Assembly: GCA_015680685.1 (NCBI GenBank)
Contig: MNCI01000651.1
Coordinates: 606,168 to 666,167 of the forward strand
DNA: 60,000 nt
From: Gnetum montanum
Lineage: Eukaryota; Streptophyta; Gnetopsida; Gnetales; Gnetaceae
Direction: 5' to 3'
How positions within the stretch are numbered: the first letter of the stretch is position 1; each line of letters begins with the position of its first letter. A program made the translations under genes and the position numbers. The notes under the pieces were generated by a model. It did not search any database, had not been told where the DNA came from, and was given only the letters and a program-made list of their open reading frames with translations. Below are positions 46,011-57,793 of this stretch, piece after piece.

Positions 46011-48797
46011 ACGGCCCTGAAACGCTCCCAGCAGAAGAGTTTGACCCAAGGTGGAGTGAAACAACCTAGGAGAGGTACCAGGCAAGGCCCTGCCGGATAA
46101 CACAATGAACAGGAGGTACACTCATTCAGTATCCATCAAGAAGGACCTCCTACCAGATGATCCAGGCAGGCAGAAGGAGGAGCTGCTGATCCTGAATTGG
46201 GACAACAACTCACGTTGCCCCCGAAATGTGTTCAGGCTATCCACACGAAGTCCACGATTACCTCGGTGATTGTGGAACTCAACTTCGAATCTTTTGCAGA
46301 GTTCACTCCTGAGGCTGTTAGGGATCACCTCAAAGGGTCTCCCTTATGGCCTGTCCTCTCTGAAAAAGGTGCCTGGTACCTAGGGGAAATGTACCTATTT
46401 TGGCACAATAAGGAGCAAGGCACCACAGTAAACATCGGTGGTGTGACAGTAGATTTTTCTACACAAGAAATTTTAGAAGTGTTGAACCTTCTGAATTCAG
46501 GCCCCCATGTTGCTCAATTATCCACCCGATCAGACCCTGATGTGTGAAAGGATTGGCTAGAAAAGGCTTATGGCAGAGATAAAACTTTTGGTGAGCTAAC
46601 CACGAAAGAGAGAGTTTATTTCAAAATCGGAACCTATCACCTCTTCCCTACAAAAGGTTTAAAAAGAATATCAACGTACGTGGCAAGAGGATGTGCAGTG
46701 TTGATGGGAAAGGTTAACGCTAACCTTCCTCATCTATATTTAACGGAGATCCTAAGGCGATTCGAAGAACGGAAGACAGGGAAAATGGCACTCCCTTTTC
46801 CTTGCCTTATCAGAAAACTGTGCCAACGGGCTAGGATTCGGGGATATACAAATGACGTCCTCCGAAAAGCCCAAAATGCTTCTTACGCTGAATTATTGAA
46901 GGCGCCAGCTCCAAGAAAGAGCACTGGCGAAGAGTTGGGGCCAAATGAAGAAGATGAAGAACAGATGGTTGGACCCCCTGCAACTCAACTTGTAGGACCT
47001 AGTCAACCTCCAGCCACAGGTCCCAGCCAACAACAAGAAGCAGGACCCGGCACAGGCCAGGATCTGCCACCGTCGCAAGACTATAGACCGTCGATGAGCC
47101 ATCTGAGGGTCATTGCTGAGATGGTTAGTTGGGGAAGTTGTGATGACGCCAATCTCTTCCGTGTCATCGATGATGCCAGCCAGCCTATGATTTCAGTAGA
47201 TCGCACAAGGGGTGAGTTGTCAATGCAAACAGGAGGAGGGGAAAGTAGATGGTCACAACAGATCTCGGGAAACGCAACATCTTTTCAAGTGCAATTAGAG
47301 ACTAGTGAAGGGGCCACTGTGGTGGTCATGCAACACCAGGATGCCACGGGAGCAGCTGAAGTGGTCACTGATCACATCAAAGAGTCTTTTAATGTACCTG
47401 TTGTGCCACCGGTAGATCTTTCAGGAGCACAGGATGCTCAAACTATTGCCGAAACCTCAATGACTCCTGCAGAACATGAGGATGTGTTGGACAGATTGCT
47501 TCAAATAGGACAAGTTTTGACGTCCCTGTTTGACATCCCCCAGGATGTAATGGCAATTCAGTCAGACCTCATTTCCACAAAGGGGAAGTTGGTCATATCC
47601 GAAGTAAGGGCTGAGCATGCTGAGGCTGAAGTACAGAAATTACAAGAGCAGCTCATCGCCTTACAAGCAGCACATCGGGATCCCTTGCGATTGGTTCCCG
47701 CAGACCAGTTAGATAATTTTAAAATCGAGCAACTAACAAAACTAATTACAAAGAATAAGAAGGTGGAAGAAGAAAAGGAGACGGCCACTTGGGATGCCTC
47801 CACAGCAAAAGCACAAACTCATGCGCATCTTAAGGCACTCAAGGCCTTGCAAGAAGAGAATAAGCAGTTAGTTGTAGATAACCTTCAGTTGACTTCTGTG
47901 GAGAAGAAAAAGAATGTTCTTGATAAGCACTTTCATCGACTGCGAGAACAATTCATTCGAGTCAACCAAGATGTAAGCCGTTTAGCCAGAGAAAATCGAA
48001 CCCTCTCAATGGAGGAGGTACGTGCTATTCGAAAGAAATCAGCCATCGAGATTAGTGCATGGCAGAATGAGGCTAAACGACACAAGAAGCTGAAGGAGCA
48101 CTTCTGTGATCAGGTGGGGATGTACAAAAAAATCCTGGAGAAGGAGATCCATATGACCAAAGCTTAAATCAACAACATCAGTGTGCAGCACACTGATTGG
48201 GGGGCCATATTGGACACTTATGCCTACGCCCACCAAGCAGAAATTAAAAACCAGGACTTGAAGATTCAGGACTTAACTGAATACATGGAGTTGGCAAACC
48301 TTCGATATGCCAACCTGGCCATGTTAATAGCAGGATGCCTGAGGTCAGAGCTCGAGCAGCAGGTAGCTTCCACCCACATCAAATATGAAGCAGAATTTGT
48401 AGAACGAAAGCAGTTGATTGAAAAATTAGATGTCAGAAATTCTGAACTCGCAGTGGTAAAAGAAAGCTACCAAGGACAGAAAGATGTGGCAACCGACTTG
48501 GCTTGACGGCTGACAGAACTTCACGAATACAAAGACAGAGCCAGAGCCTACGAAGAGGAACGACGGGTGTTCGCGGGATGGTACGTCAAAGCTAATCAGA
48601 TGTTCCCGCAACTACCCTATTCGTGGGAAGTGCCGAATCCATCAAACATCGGAGCATCAGCATGGACGGCACAAGACCCTCGGACCGAAGAAGAGAAGCT
48701 CCAGGATATTCTTCAACATCATCAACCTTCAATGCTTGGAGCACGTGACAAAGGGAAAGCACCCATGGAGGAGCCACCACCACCAGGAACTACATGA
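46011..48797 (+). pseudogene. Accessory ORF of the plus-strand gypsy element
   Basis: A single frame of 929 codons (stop at 48795-48797) broken by few stops: TAA near 46098, TGA near 46155, TGA 46545-46547, TAA 48165-48167 and TGA 48504-48506, most explicable as CAA/CGA to TAA/TGA. The place of the ATG in the 13-kb relative reads ACG here, so the start may lie in an upstream exon or be lost. The N-terminal globular part includes LNFESFAEFTPEAVRDHLK, WYLGEMYLFW and LPFPCLIRKLCQRARIRGY. The middle is acidic and Pro/Gln-rich. The C-terminal half (about 47560-48560) is Lys/Glu/Gln-rich with coiled-coil character (AEHAEAEVQKLQEQLIALQA, ARENRTLSMEEVRAI). The tail is MEEPPPPGTT. Enzymatic motifs were not seen. 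The role is unknown; a DNA-binding or structural protein is possible. Confidence 0.75.
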
Positions 48798-48951
48798 GTT
48801 CCGCATTTTTGTAGTTGTAGCATTTTTTCTCTGCGTTGTGTCTTCCCACACTGCGGCATTAGTCCATTTCTTTTTCCAGTTAATAATCCTATACCTATCC
48901 ACTATGTAATCACTGAAGCTTGTTCTCCTTGTAGCTCGAGGATGAGTTTTT

Positions 48952-48968
48952 ATTCAGTCGTGGGGGTA
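48952..48968 (+). other. Polypurine tract
   Basis: TTCAGTCGTGGGGGTA directly before the LTR start TGATGAGACG. It is the same junction as in the 13-kb element. Confidence 0.8.
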
Positions 48969-49973
48969 TGATGAGACGCGGTTCGCACAGGCTGCGATAT
49001 CACGTACGTGATATCGCATCGCCCACGATATCGCATACGCGATATCACATCCTTCCCTACGATATCGTGTACGCGATATCGCAGTCCGCCGCCATGTCTA
49101 TAAATAAGAGGCGACTCTCCCTTATTTGGGGATCCCAGTTTTAGAGTAGCGAAGCTCTGGCAGTTTGATTCCTCTAGAGTTAGATTTTTTCTCGTGTCTG
49201 CCCGCAGTGTGGTGAATGTAATTGTATAGTGTCTTTATTCGAGTGTGCCGTACTTGGACACGCACATGACCTGCAATAAAGATCGAGATTACTTCATCAT
49301 TGCAACATTCACTTAGTTTATTTATTGTTATTTATTTAATGTTATTTATTGCTTTCATAGAGCAGCGTGAGTACGACTTAACTACGAGCATCTACGGGTG
49401 TGTACGGCTAGTTAAGGAATCGATTACTCATCGCGATTAGTCTCTCACCCTTAAACTCCTAGAAGCGGAATGAGTACGACTTGATTACGAGCATTTAAGT
49501 GTGACTGCTTGGTAGCCCAGTGGTGTAGCTAGGGGGATCTACGCTTGGTAACCTAGTGGCGTATTTGGGGTCTGCGCTTGGTAATCCCAATGGTGTACCT
49601 AGGCCTATGCTTGGTAGTCCTAGCGGCAGTCGTGCACGAAGTCCAAGATGTGTACGGTTGATAAAGGAATCGGTTGCTTGTCGCACTTACGCTAGATTAG
49701 ACTTTCTTACCCTTTTCCTCTTAGCTTAGATTTAGTTAAATATTATTTTCCACTGCCTTCAGGAGTAGCATTAGATTAGGACACATCATACGCCTCATCT
49801 AGACTAAACCATACGTGACATATGCAAAACTAGTTTAGGTGGGAAGACAACGAACTACGACCTAAGGCTAACTATCTAGGTGCCACAACTAGTCCATCTG
49901 CAGAGTTCGACCAGATCGTGCGTGCGACGCTCGTTTCGTATGGTTGAGTGTAGGGGTACCTCGCCACTCATCA
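48969..49973 (+). repeat. 3' LTR of the plus-strand gypsy element
   Basis: 1,005 bp from TGATGAGACGCGG to CGCCACTCATCA. U3 is very short (about 130 bp) and packed with GATATC palindromes. The TATA box is at 49099-49106, the family block AGCGAAGCTCTGGCAG near 49148, and AATAAAGATCGAG near 49275. R-U5 carries four TTGGTA...CC(T/C)AG(T/C)GGCG motifs (49508-49625) and the end GTATGGTTGAGTGTAGGGGTACC. No matching 5' LTR in plus orientation is present in the window, so insertion age and target duplication cannot be read. Confidence 0.85.
48993..49081 (+). promoter_or_regulatory. Three tandem ~20-26-bp palindromes in U3
   Basis: GATATCACGTACGTGATATC (48996-49015, within a perfect 26-bp palindrome 48993-49018), GATATCGCATACGCGATATC (49027-49046) and GATATCGTGTACGCGATATC (49061-49080). 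Spacing is 31 and 34 bp, about three helical turns. They end 18 bp before the TATA box. They look like repeated binding sites for a dimeric DNA-binding protein, or hairpins; which is not known. Confidence 0.75.
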
Positions 49974-50460
49974 AAAGTGTTTGTAAATGTCAATCGAAGC
50001 CTTATGTTGAATTTGCTTATATAAGCCTAAGGATTTAACAATTTTTTGGTATTGCTAGCAAATTCAAAATATCTTTAGCTTTCAAAGTATTTCCTCATGT
50101 TAATTGTACCTCATTTCAATGTTTAGAAGTTTCTGTAAATCTACCATTTTTTGAAACCCATTATATCTTACTCTATTTTCAATTTTCTTGTGGAATTTTC
50201 TCTCTAGGGAAGATTGGCAATAGATTTTGTGGAATTACACTTAAGCATTAGATGAAAGGCTAGTTTGCACATGTAACATATAATCTAGACTACATAGACT
50301 TAGTAGCGTTGATATGGTAGGAAATTTTTGTCACTTACAGAATAGAGTAAAGATGATTGAATCTTTTGATAAAAGTGCTTTTATCTATTTAAGTATCAAT
50401 ACACAATATTGTAAAATTAGTACTTAATGATAGCTCAAAATACATAGTTTTCTCTATAAC
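49974..50460. other. AT-rich DNA downstream of the LTR
   Basis: No gene or motif identified. Confidence 0.4.
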
Positions 50461-52720
50461 CATTAAGTCTATTTGAAGGTATCCAAGCTTTGGTATTTCC
50501 AGAGACCAACAAACCCCTAAACTTGAGTTTTAAAAGGATACCTCATCCTTGTAATTTCCATCATGGGGAAGAGGACAATGTTAGTGACCCAAAGTAGGTA
50601 CCAACAAAAGTGTATGAGTTCTATGGGATGATTGAGTCATATATTACAGAAATTAAAGCTCACTAGTATAATCAAGAGGTGCTAAGCAGCAAATTTTAGA
50701 ATCATCCTAAGTTTGGAAAGAGCATCTAGCTACTACCAATCAATTTAGCAAAGCCCTAGGAGTACAATTAGATCATCTTGAAAGCTTTAAAGATTGAGTT
50801 TCCCCATAGGATCTTCATTTATACTTCAAATTTTTATTCTAGTTGTGAATAAATATTGCTACTGATGATCATATTTGGGATTGGGTAGCATTAGAAAATA
50901 AAAGGATTTTCTTTCTAGTACAATATATGAATGACTTATTATAGCAAAGCCTGTTTGAGATCCATGAGCAAGGGGGTAAAGTTAATCCTTATCTCCTTTT
51001 TATAAGACTATTTGCTAAGTGAGGTTCCTAAGCCTAAAAGAACAACTCCAATTTTTATGGGCTATGCATAATAAAGAAGATCTCGGCCATAGGATCCCTA
51101 CTATGACTTTTTTCTAGTTGTCTACTAGAGGAGTTTCTTCTATGCACAAGCTTTATAATTTTTGATGAATTGTGTTTACCTTCATCTAATTAAGACTACT
51201 ACTCTACTACTAAGACTAGAAAGGTTTATCAACCAGATGATATCAATATACTCTATCTCAAAGCTACTAATAAAAAGGTCAATCATGCTAAAGAAGAAGC
51301 TCCAATACATTTGAAAAAGAGCATGTTAATGAAGTTACTAGCTACAACTTGTGATGTCTTGATTATTGAAGTGTGTAGACGAATGAAGAATATAGACCAT
51401 CCTTTAGCTAGAGATTTTTCAAAGAAGTGCCTATCTATAATGAAAGAAAATTACTTTTCTTAGAACTTGCTAGAGCTGAAGAATGCTATGCCTCATGAGA
51501 GGTTTCTCCTTGATGGGGAAAAATATTCTAGAGTAAAAGCTATAAGGAAGGCCAAATTTAAATAAGTAAGGGCTAAGATGGAGCAACAAGAATTGCAATA
51601 GCATCTACTAGAACAAAGATTAAAAGAGTAAAAACAGCAATAGCTTCTAGAATAGAAGAAGATAATGGAGCTACAAAAAGAGCAACATCAATAGCAATTA
51701 CAACAATAGGTATAGGAACAAAGGTTAAAAGAGCAATAACAACAAAAGCTTCTAGAATAGTAGAAGCTAATGGAGCTAGAAAAAGAGCAACCACAACAAC
51801 AAGAGTAGCAACAACAATAGAAATAATGAAAATGCTCATCTTTACCCCTCATTGTTCTGAATTTTCCATCTAAATATTTGATGAAAGGAGCAACATGAGC
51901 CTTTAACGTTAGAGAAAAAGAAGGCTAAATCATATTAAGTCAAAAGCTTCCCACTACACCAAAAATAAAATCCAATGTAATCTTCCAATACAAGAAAGAT
52001 GATCCACATACGAGGAAGCAAAAGCTTGTAATGTTTCATCAAGATATGTCAAAAAATATAGCCACATTGATCAAAGACATGGGACAAATAGTTTATAGCT
52101 AGATAGCCACCAAGCTCAAAAATTTCTCTTGAAGAACTAATAGGAAGTATCAAAGTTATAAGAGAAATTTAAAGGATTAAAGGAAGAAAATAAGTATCTT
52201 AAGGAAATAATAACATCAAGGAATCATTACTTAAAAATGGTAAATATGCAAATAAGTAGTTAGAAGATTATGAGCTTAGAGTTAGAACAAGCAAGAAAAG
52301 GACAAGCTTTAGATTACTTTCATCTTGCTTTACCAAGCTTCAAGAAATCCATCACTAAGATAGCTTATATGAAGAATGGATGAAAGAAACAAGGGAAGAG
52401 ATCTTAAGGATGAGAGGAAAACAAGCCATATTCATACAAATGGAAAGAAAGATTGAAGAATTATGTAATCTAGCTGGATCCAAAAGAGAGTTGCTAACTC
52501 AATATAAGTAGGGTTTCCTTAATACAATGACAATGTTAGTTACAAGGATTATGCATGAAAGTACTATGAAAAAGCTAGAATTTGAACAAGCTTGTTCTAG
52601 TACCTGGGCTACATTGATTGAGTTAAGTAATTCTATAATAGAATCAAGCCTTAGAGAAAGTAGCATTGAAGAAGTTATTAAGAAGCTTGATAGCCTTAAA
52701 CTAGATTTAATGAATTAGGC
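50461..52720 (+). pseudogene. Long unidentified coding relic with Gln-rich part
   Basis: From about 50470 a plus-strand frame reads FEGIQALVFPETNKP, VYEFYGMIESYITEIKAH, then about 170 codons to 51120 interrupted almost only by TAG (and a few TAA or TGA) at places where Gln fits. After frame shifts it continues with RRMKNIDHPLARDFSKKCLS, LLELKNAMPHERFLLDGEKY and, at 51573-51840, a Gln/Glu/Leu-rich repeat in which TAG alternates with CAA. The end includes the open frame 52527-52718. Coiled-coil character is likely. The family is not recognised. It is probably an old transposon gene; a second partial copy of its N-terminus is at 53567. Confidence 0.45.
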
Positions 52721-53690
52721 TATTAAAGTTCTTAATCATGGGAGGTTATCCCAACTATTGGTGATAGAAGGGCTCTAGGTGCAAAGAATAGGAAAAATCT
52801 ATTAAAAGGCTAAATAGTTAGCTAATGGTTTATAATTATATGAAGAGAATGTAAGGAAGTTACAACCTTAAATTTTGTAACTATTATAACTATCAAATGC
52901 TAATATATAAAGCCCAAAGTAGATTCATTTTAAGGAGGGTAAAGAAGAAGAGAAAGATTATAAAGATTATTTCTTATAATGGCATTTTAAATAGGTTTTA
53001 TCAATCTCTTTTAGCTTCAATCCCTTAGCTATAATTTCTAGTTAAATAGCTTTTCTATTTTGTCCAGCTTTAATATTGCATAACTACATTTGAATGGATT
53101 GCTAGTTTTGGAATATCTTATTTTCTCTATGATCTAAGGTTTAGCATATTTCTATTATATTGTTTGAATGAGATAGCTTTGATAATTATCAATTTTGAAT
53201 AAGCTTAACACAAGAAATATCATCATCTTTATATGATTTTCAGCTTTTTAAATAACCTCTACTCCTACTTTGTTTAGCAAAGCTTTTGTGGTTTAACATC
53301 AAAAAGTTAGTTAAGAAATAGCTCAGAATCTAAGATTAACATTTCTTATAAAACCATTCATTCAATATAAATGTATGTTATGCAAGATTAAAAGCTAGGT
53401 TCAAAGGAGAGCTATTTGATTTATTTAATTATGCTAAAAGACAACTAGGAAGGACAATCATTATTCATATATAAGATAATAATTCTTTAGAAATATTTTA
53501 CTAATTTTTGGATAGATCTTTATTATTAAACATACCTAGTCATATTAAGCTCACTAGAAACTAGCAGAGGCTATTTGAAGGTATCTATGCCTTGGTGGTA
53601 CTAAAGACTAGCAACCACTTAAAACGAGTTATTCAGGTTGTTCCTTGTGGTGAGGTTGCTACTCTTCCATAAAAATAATGGATAACCAAA
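52721..53690. other. AT-rich DNA with a partial repeat of the relic's N-terminus
   Basis: Mostly featureless. GAGGCTATTTGAAGGTATCTATGCC near 53566 matches TCTATTTGAAGGTATCCAAGC near 50470 and its following frame, so a short piece of the same unknown gene recurs here before sequence of the next gypsy gag starts. Confidence 0.4.
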
Positions 53691-53980
53691 CTTATCTATT
53701 AAGTTGATAAGCATATCACTCCAAAAGCTTTATCTATCTTTTCAACTCATGCATGTTTAATCAATGGATTTTTTTTACCCTTGAAACTTGGAGGCCAAGC
53801 TTTCTAATTTCTTCAAATAACCTTAAATCATTACTACAAACATTTGCATCTTCATGGTTATTGTCACCTTTGTTCAACAAGTTGACAAGGGTTTGAAGCA
53901 ATTGTTGCTATACTTGATTAGCACTTGGTCCATCTAATCCACCTACTTCATTTTTTCTTCTTCCTCTCCTAGATGCCATC
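53690..53980 (-). pseudogene. gag N-terminus of a third gypsy element
   Basis: ATG at 53980-53978 on the minus strand opens MASRRGRRKNEVGGLDGPSA, then a TAG-for-CAG stop, QQLLQTLVNLLNKGDNNHED, and FEEIRKLGLQVSR resembling the FRKLGPPxFKG start of the capsid region of plant chromovirus-type gags. The remainder is missing or unreadable. Confidence 0.65.
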
Positions 53981-54020
53981 TACCAAAACATATAAACTGT
54001 AATTAATAATTTTAAACCGT

Positions 54021-54032
54021 GCTCTGATACCA
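54021..54032 (-). other. Primer-binding site, initiator Met-tRNA type
   Basis: The minus strand reads TGGTATCAGAGC, the exact complement used by plant LTR elements to bind initiator tRNA-Met. It lies 4 bp inside the LTR end TGTTACACC (54037) and about 40 bp upstream of the gag ATG, in the right order and orientation. Confidence 0.85.
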
Positions 54033-54036
54033 AGCA

Positions 54037-54850
54037 TGTTACACCTTTAAAATTATACTTAAGAAATAATTAACTTAAACATTCCATAGGGCATATAAAA
54101 GATAAAAAATAATTGCTTAAAAATCCTTAAGCAAATAAAATACTTATAAAGCCATATAAGCCATATGAAATAACTTGAATAACTTAAATAACTTGGAATC
54201 TACATGAAAAACATCATATTAATGTCCTTGGGTCTCAAATATAACATTACATTAAAGATTCATGGAAAACATATATTCATGACCAAAAATAAAATTATTA
54301 ATTAAGTTGCTAAAAAATAAAATAAAATACATAACAATTAGCAATATTAATCCATCTTTGAACATCTTCTTATCCTTCTCTAATGCATCATGTACAATCT
54401 ACATGAAACATGAGAGAAGGGTTAGCATACCTTCATCATAGAAAAATCCATCTTAATGCCACTTGAAACAAAATTGGAAGATGGATCCCATTGTTGTAAA
54501 ACATACTTTTAAAACTAGCAAAAATGCATTAACATTATCTATTAGTCAAATTAGTTATTCTAGATAAAGTACTATGAGTTATCACATCAAAAAATTAGGA
54601 ATAACTATAAGGCTAATACTAACTTAAACTAGTTATCAAGGCATCTTGGTTGGAAATTGCATCTCTCTAGGCTATGCTTAGCAAAAAAGCTACTTCTTGA
54701 ATTACATTTAAGGCTAGTATCAACCAAACAACCACCTAAATTTCTATCTTCTCATTTTCACATAAGGCTTTAATTAGAAATTTCTAATTAATCTTCTAAT
54801 ACTAGGCACATTGATAAAATTCTCAAATGCTAACCATAACACCCTAATGA
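54037..54850 (-). repeat. 5' LTR (partial) of the third gypsy element
   Basis: The end at 54037 (TGTTACACC in plus, GGTGTAACA in minus sense) is fixed by the primer site. The far end is not certain; ATAACACCCTAATG near 54840 recurs near 26077 and may lie at or in the LTR. AT-rich, no frame. Confidence 0.4.
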
Positions 54851-56635
54851 CTTGAACTTTTAATTTGTTCTTTGATGAGCCTATACCTTATGTTTGCACA
54901 TTTTATCTTTGTATGAAATTCTTGTAATTTGAAGCCAAGATTGACCCATCACTCAGGTAAATAAATGAATCAATCTTAGCTTCAAGTCATGCGTTTGATT
55001 CCAGTGGAAAATGCTCCAGGTTATGGTTTTGATACTTAAGGTATTAGTCTAGTGGTAAGATACTTGATTTGGAAGTTCTAGATCATATGTTAAATCCTAA
55101 TGGGAAATGCTAAGTTATATAAAGTTCTAATTAGACTATATATCTTGGGATGTACCCATGTTTCACTTATTTCATATCTCAACAGCCCTAACATGCTTGT
55201 AATTTATATTTTTGTATTTTATATTATACTAATTGAGCTATATGCTTTGTGACTAGTTTTATTTATATATTGTTTAATTATTCTATTTTAAGCATATGTG
55301 CACTAACACTTATTGGAGTTTTAAGTAAGAAAGTATTATGTATTGTATGAGTCATTAGCATACAAGATTCTATATTAGATATGGTGTATGCCTTGGCAAT
55401 TATATGTTTAACTATGCTCTTATATAATTCATTCTTGATCAAAATATTTTTATATTTTTTACTATAGAACAAGTGTATAGAATAGTACCCTTTAAATCAC
55501 TATATTGAGATTCGAACCTTAAACATTAGGGTAGCTTATAGCTTGTACACAGCTTACACATTAGGGATTAAAAGGTACTTGGAGTACCAACCTTAGAAAT
55601 AGTTTGTATTTAGAAATAAAATTTATGCTTTAATTTTGAATTTGAGTTATATGTGTTTTATGTGCTTTAGTCTAAAATGTCCTTGTGAGTATACATACTA
55701 ACAATTCTTTCATTAGAAATCATACATTTGCTTCATTGAAATTTGGGAGATCAAGCCAAAGAGAGAAACCGTCGAATAGAAAAAATGCCAAAACCAAGAC
55801 GATGTAATCCTATTGAATTTATGTAATCTCTTTCCTTTCCATATTTCTATTTTTAGATTTCTTTTAAATGTAATGTTTGATCACTCACTTTCACTTAAGA
55901 TTGGATCCATTTTAGGATATCTTAATCATGTGAGGATTTTGTCATTAGTGCTTTCTTCCAAGTAAGGAAATTTATTCCAACACTTATTTTTGGATTTTGG
56001 CTTTGCAAGATTAATGTACATTTTATTTCTAATAGTGAATGTTTATAACACGAATTTTAATATATATATTTATATAATCTAGGTTTGGATCTATATTTCT
56101 TCTATTTTGAGGATATTCCATTATTAATTTCATTTTGTTTTGATCTAATCTAGATTCTATTATTTTTATTGAATTTTTAGAATGTTTTCTAGGGTTTCTA
56201 ATTCATTTTATGTCTTTTAGAATGGTTTCTTCCTCCTATTCCTTGCATGCTAAGAACAAAATTTTATTCATATTGACACATATCTTTAGGTGCTATTCCC
56301 AAGTCCTATGACCATCACAAGTTTTATTGTGACCTATCTAGGGACAATGATATAACTTGCAATGTTTGTATGCACATGTGTAAAAATGTCACTAATAAAA
56401 ACATATGAAAAAATGATTAGTTAAATAATTAGAATCTTGTACATAGAGTATTAACACCATAAATGTGGGTTTTACTTGAAAAGCCTAGGAATAATGATAG
56501 TTAATCTTATAATAACTTTATTTACTATCTTATTTTTCCTTAGGGCATTTTTATTTCTTGTTCCTTAATTCTTAGACAAATTTGAAAGGCATGGTGAAAT
56601 CTTTGTAAATATTGGGATTACAATCATATTATAGT
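54851..56635. other. AT-rich DNA, no gene seen
   Basis: Short unconvincing frames only. The sequence resembles decayed repeats. Confidence 0.45.
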
Positions 56636-56639
56636 TTTA

Positions 56640-57120
56640 GAAGATATTCTTAAGAAAATTAGTCCATGGTGGCTTTCTTTTAATGAAGGCACTTGGTATT
56701 ACTACAGTTTCTTATCTATGTATGCATAATAGATGGATTACTTGGAATGAAGCTTCTAACCTCTATGGTTTGAATAGAAATAGGACAAATAATTTTTAAA
56801 AATTAATTTATGATATTGAGAATTTATTTAAAGTTAATAACAATTTGCATTAGTCTTTTCCAAATATTTTTTGGAAGGATGGCATATATGTTTTTCCTTA
56901 TAATTCGAAAGTTGCTTATGAGATTATTACAAAGAATGATTTTATTCATAACAAATTCAATAAAGCCTATAAAATGCAATTATCATCACACTTTTGAATG
57001 AGAAAAATAAAAGATATTTGAAGAGATCCTACATATCCTAAAATTTTTATTTTTTCATGGTATCTTATTCATCAAGATCTTTCTATCAACACTTGTCTTA
57101 AACATATGAGAAATGTTATA
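56640..57120 (+). pseudogene. 3' end of a LINE (zinc-binding RT-associated region)
   Basis: The plus strand gives GITTVSYLCM, WKDGIYVFPYNSKVAYEII near 56873-56930 and PKIFIFSWYLIHQDLSINT near 57037-57095. The pattern (W..DG.....S....Y.., then PK...F.W.L....L.T) is that of the domain after the reverse transcriptase in plant non-LTR (L1-type) elements. Two or three stops interrupt it. RT and endonuclease parts were not found. Confidence 0.5.
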
Positions 57121-57516
57121 AAACTATAATAAAATAGAATATTCAATAAGTTTTAGTGCACATATGCTTAAAATAGAATAATTAAAATATATAAAAACAT
57201 CTTATAAAACTAGTTCCAAAGCATATAGCTTAATCATGTAATAAAACAAATTTATAATATAAAATATAAAATATAAAATATAAATTTCAAGGAGGTGTTG
57301 GAGCCTAAAATATGTAAAACATAGGTATACCCCAAGATATATAGTCCAATTGTAGGTACTTTATATTATTTATTTACTCTTTATTTTATATTTTATACCA
57401 TTCTAAGGTTTTTAAAATAATGTAAGAATATGATCTAAAGGCATGTTAAATATTGAATTGAGATTTATTCCAATTGTTCTCTTATTTTATCTTTGGGCAT
57501 TATAAATCTCTTTCTT

Positions 57517-57724
57517 AGGTAATGTGGAATTATTTTAATATTTCTTGATGACTTAGACCTATGATATAACTACTTGTGAACTATTTGAATCCTCCATGAA
57601 TACATGTGACTTGATTTTAGGTAATGTGGGCTTATTTTAATATTTCTTAATGACTTAAACGCATGATATAACTACTTGTGAACCATTTAAATCCTTTTGT
57701 GAATACATGTGACTTGATCTTGAA
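57517..57724 (+). repeat. Tandem duplication, 102-bp unit
   Basis: Two copies, 57517-57618 and 57619-57724, both with AGGTAATGTGG, TTATTTTAATATTTCTT, GATATAACTACTTGTGAAC and AATACATGTGACTTGAT. They lie in the U3 part of the possible copia LTR, just upstream of its TATA box. Confidence 0.85.
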
Positions 57725-57792
57725 ATTTCCAAAACATTAGATTATACCTATAAATACTTGGCAAAGCTAGCTCTCTGAGTATTAATTATGCA

Positions 57793-57793
<1 letters not shown>

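Noticed and set aside
51573-51839. 88-codon minus-strand frame, hydrophobic (Ile/Val/Ala-rich)
   Set aside because: It looks like a membrane protein only because it is the complement of the Gln-rich repeat on the plus strand.
50611-51840. Idea that TAG encodes glutamine (recoding)
   Set aside because: Plant nuclear genes use TAG as stop; the host MYB gene follows the standard code, and C-to-T decay explains the pattern without recoding.
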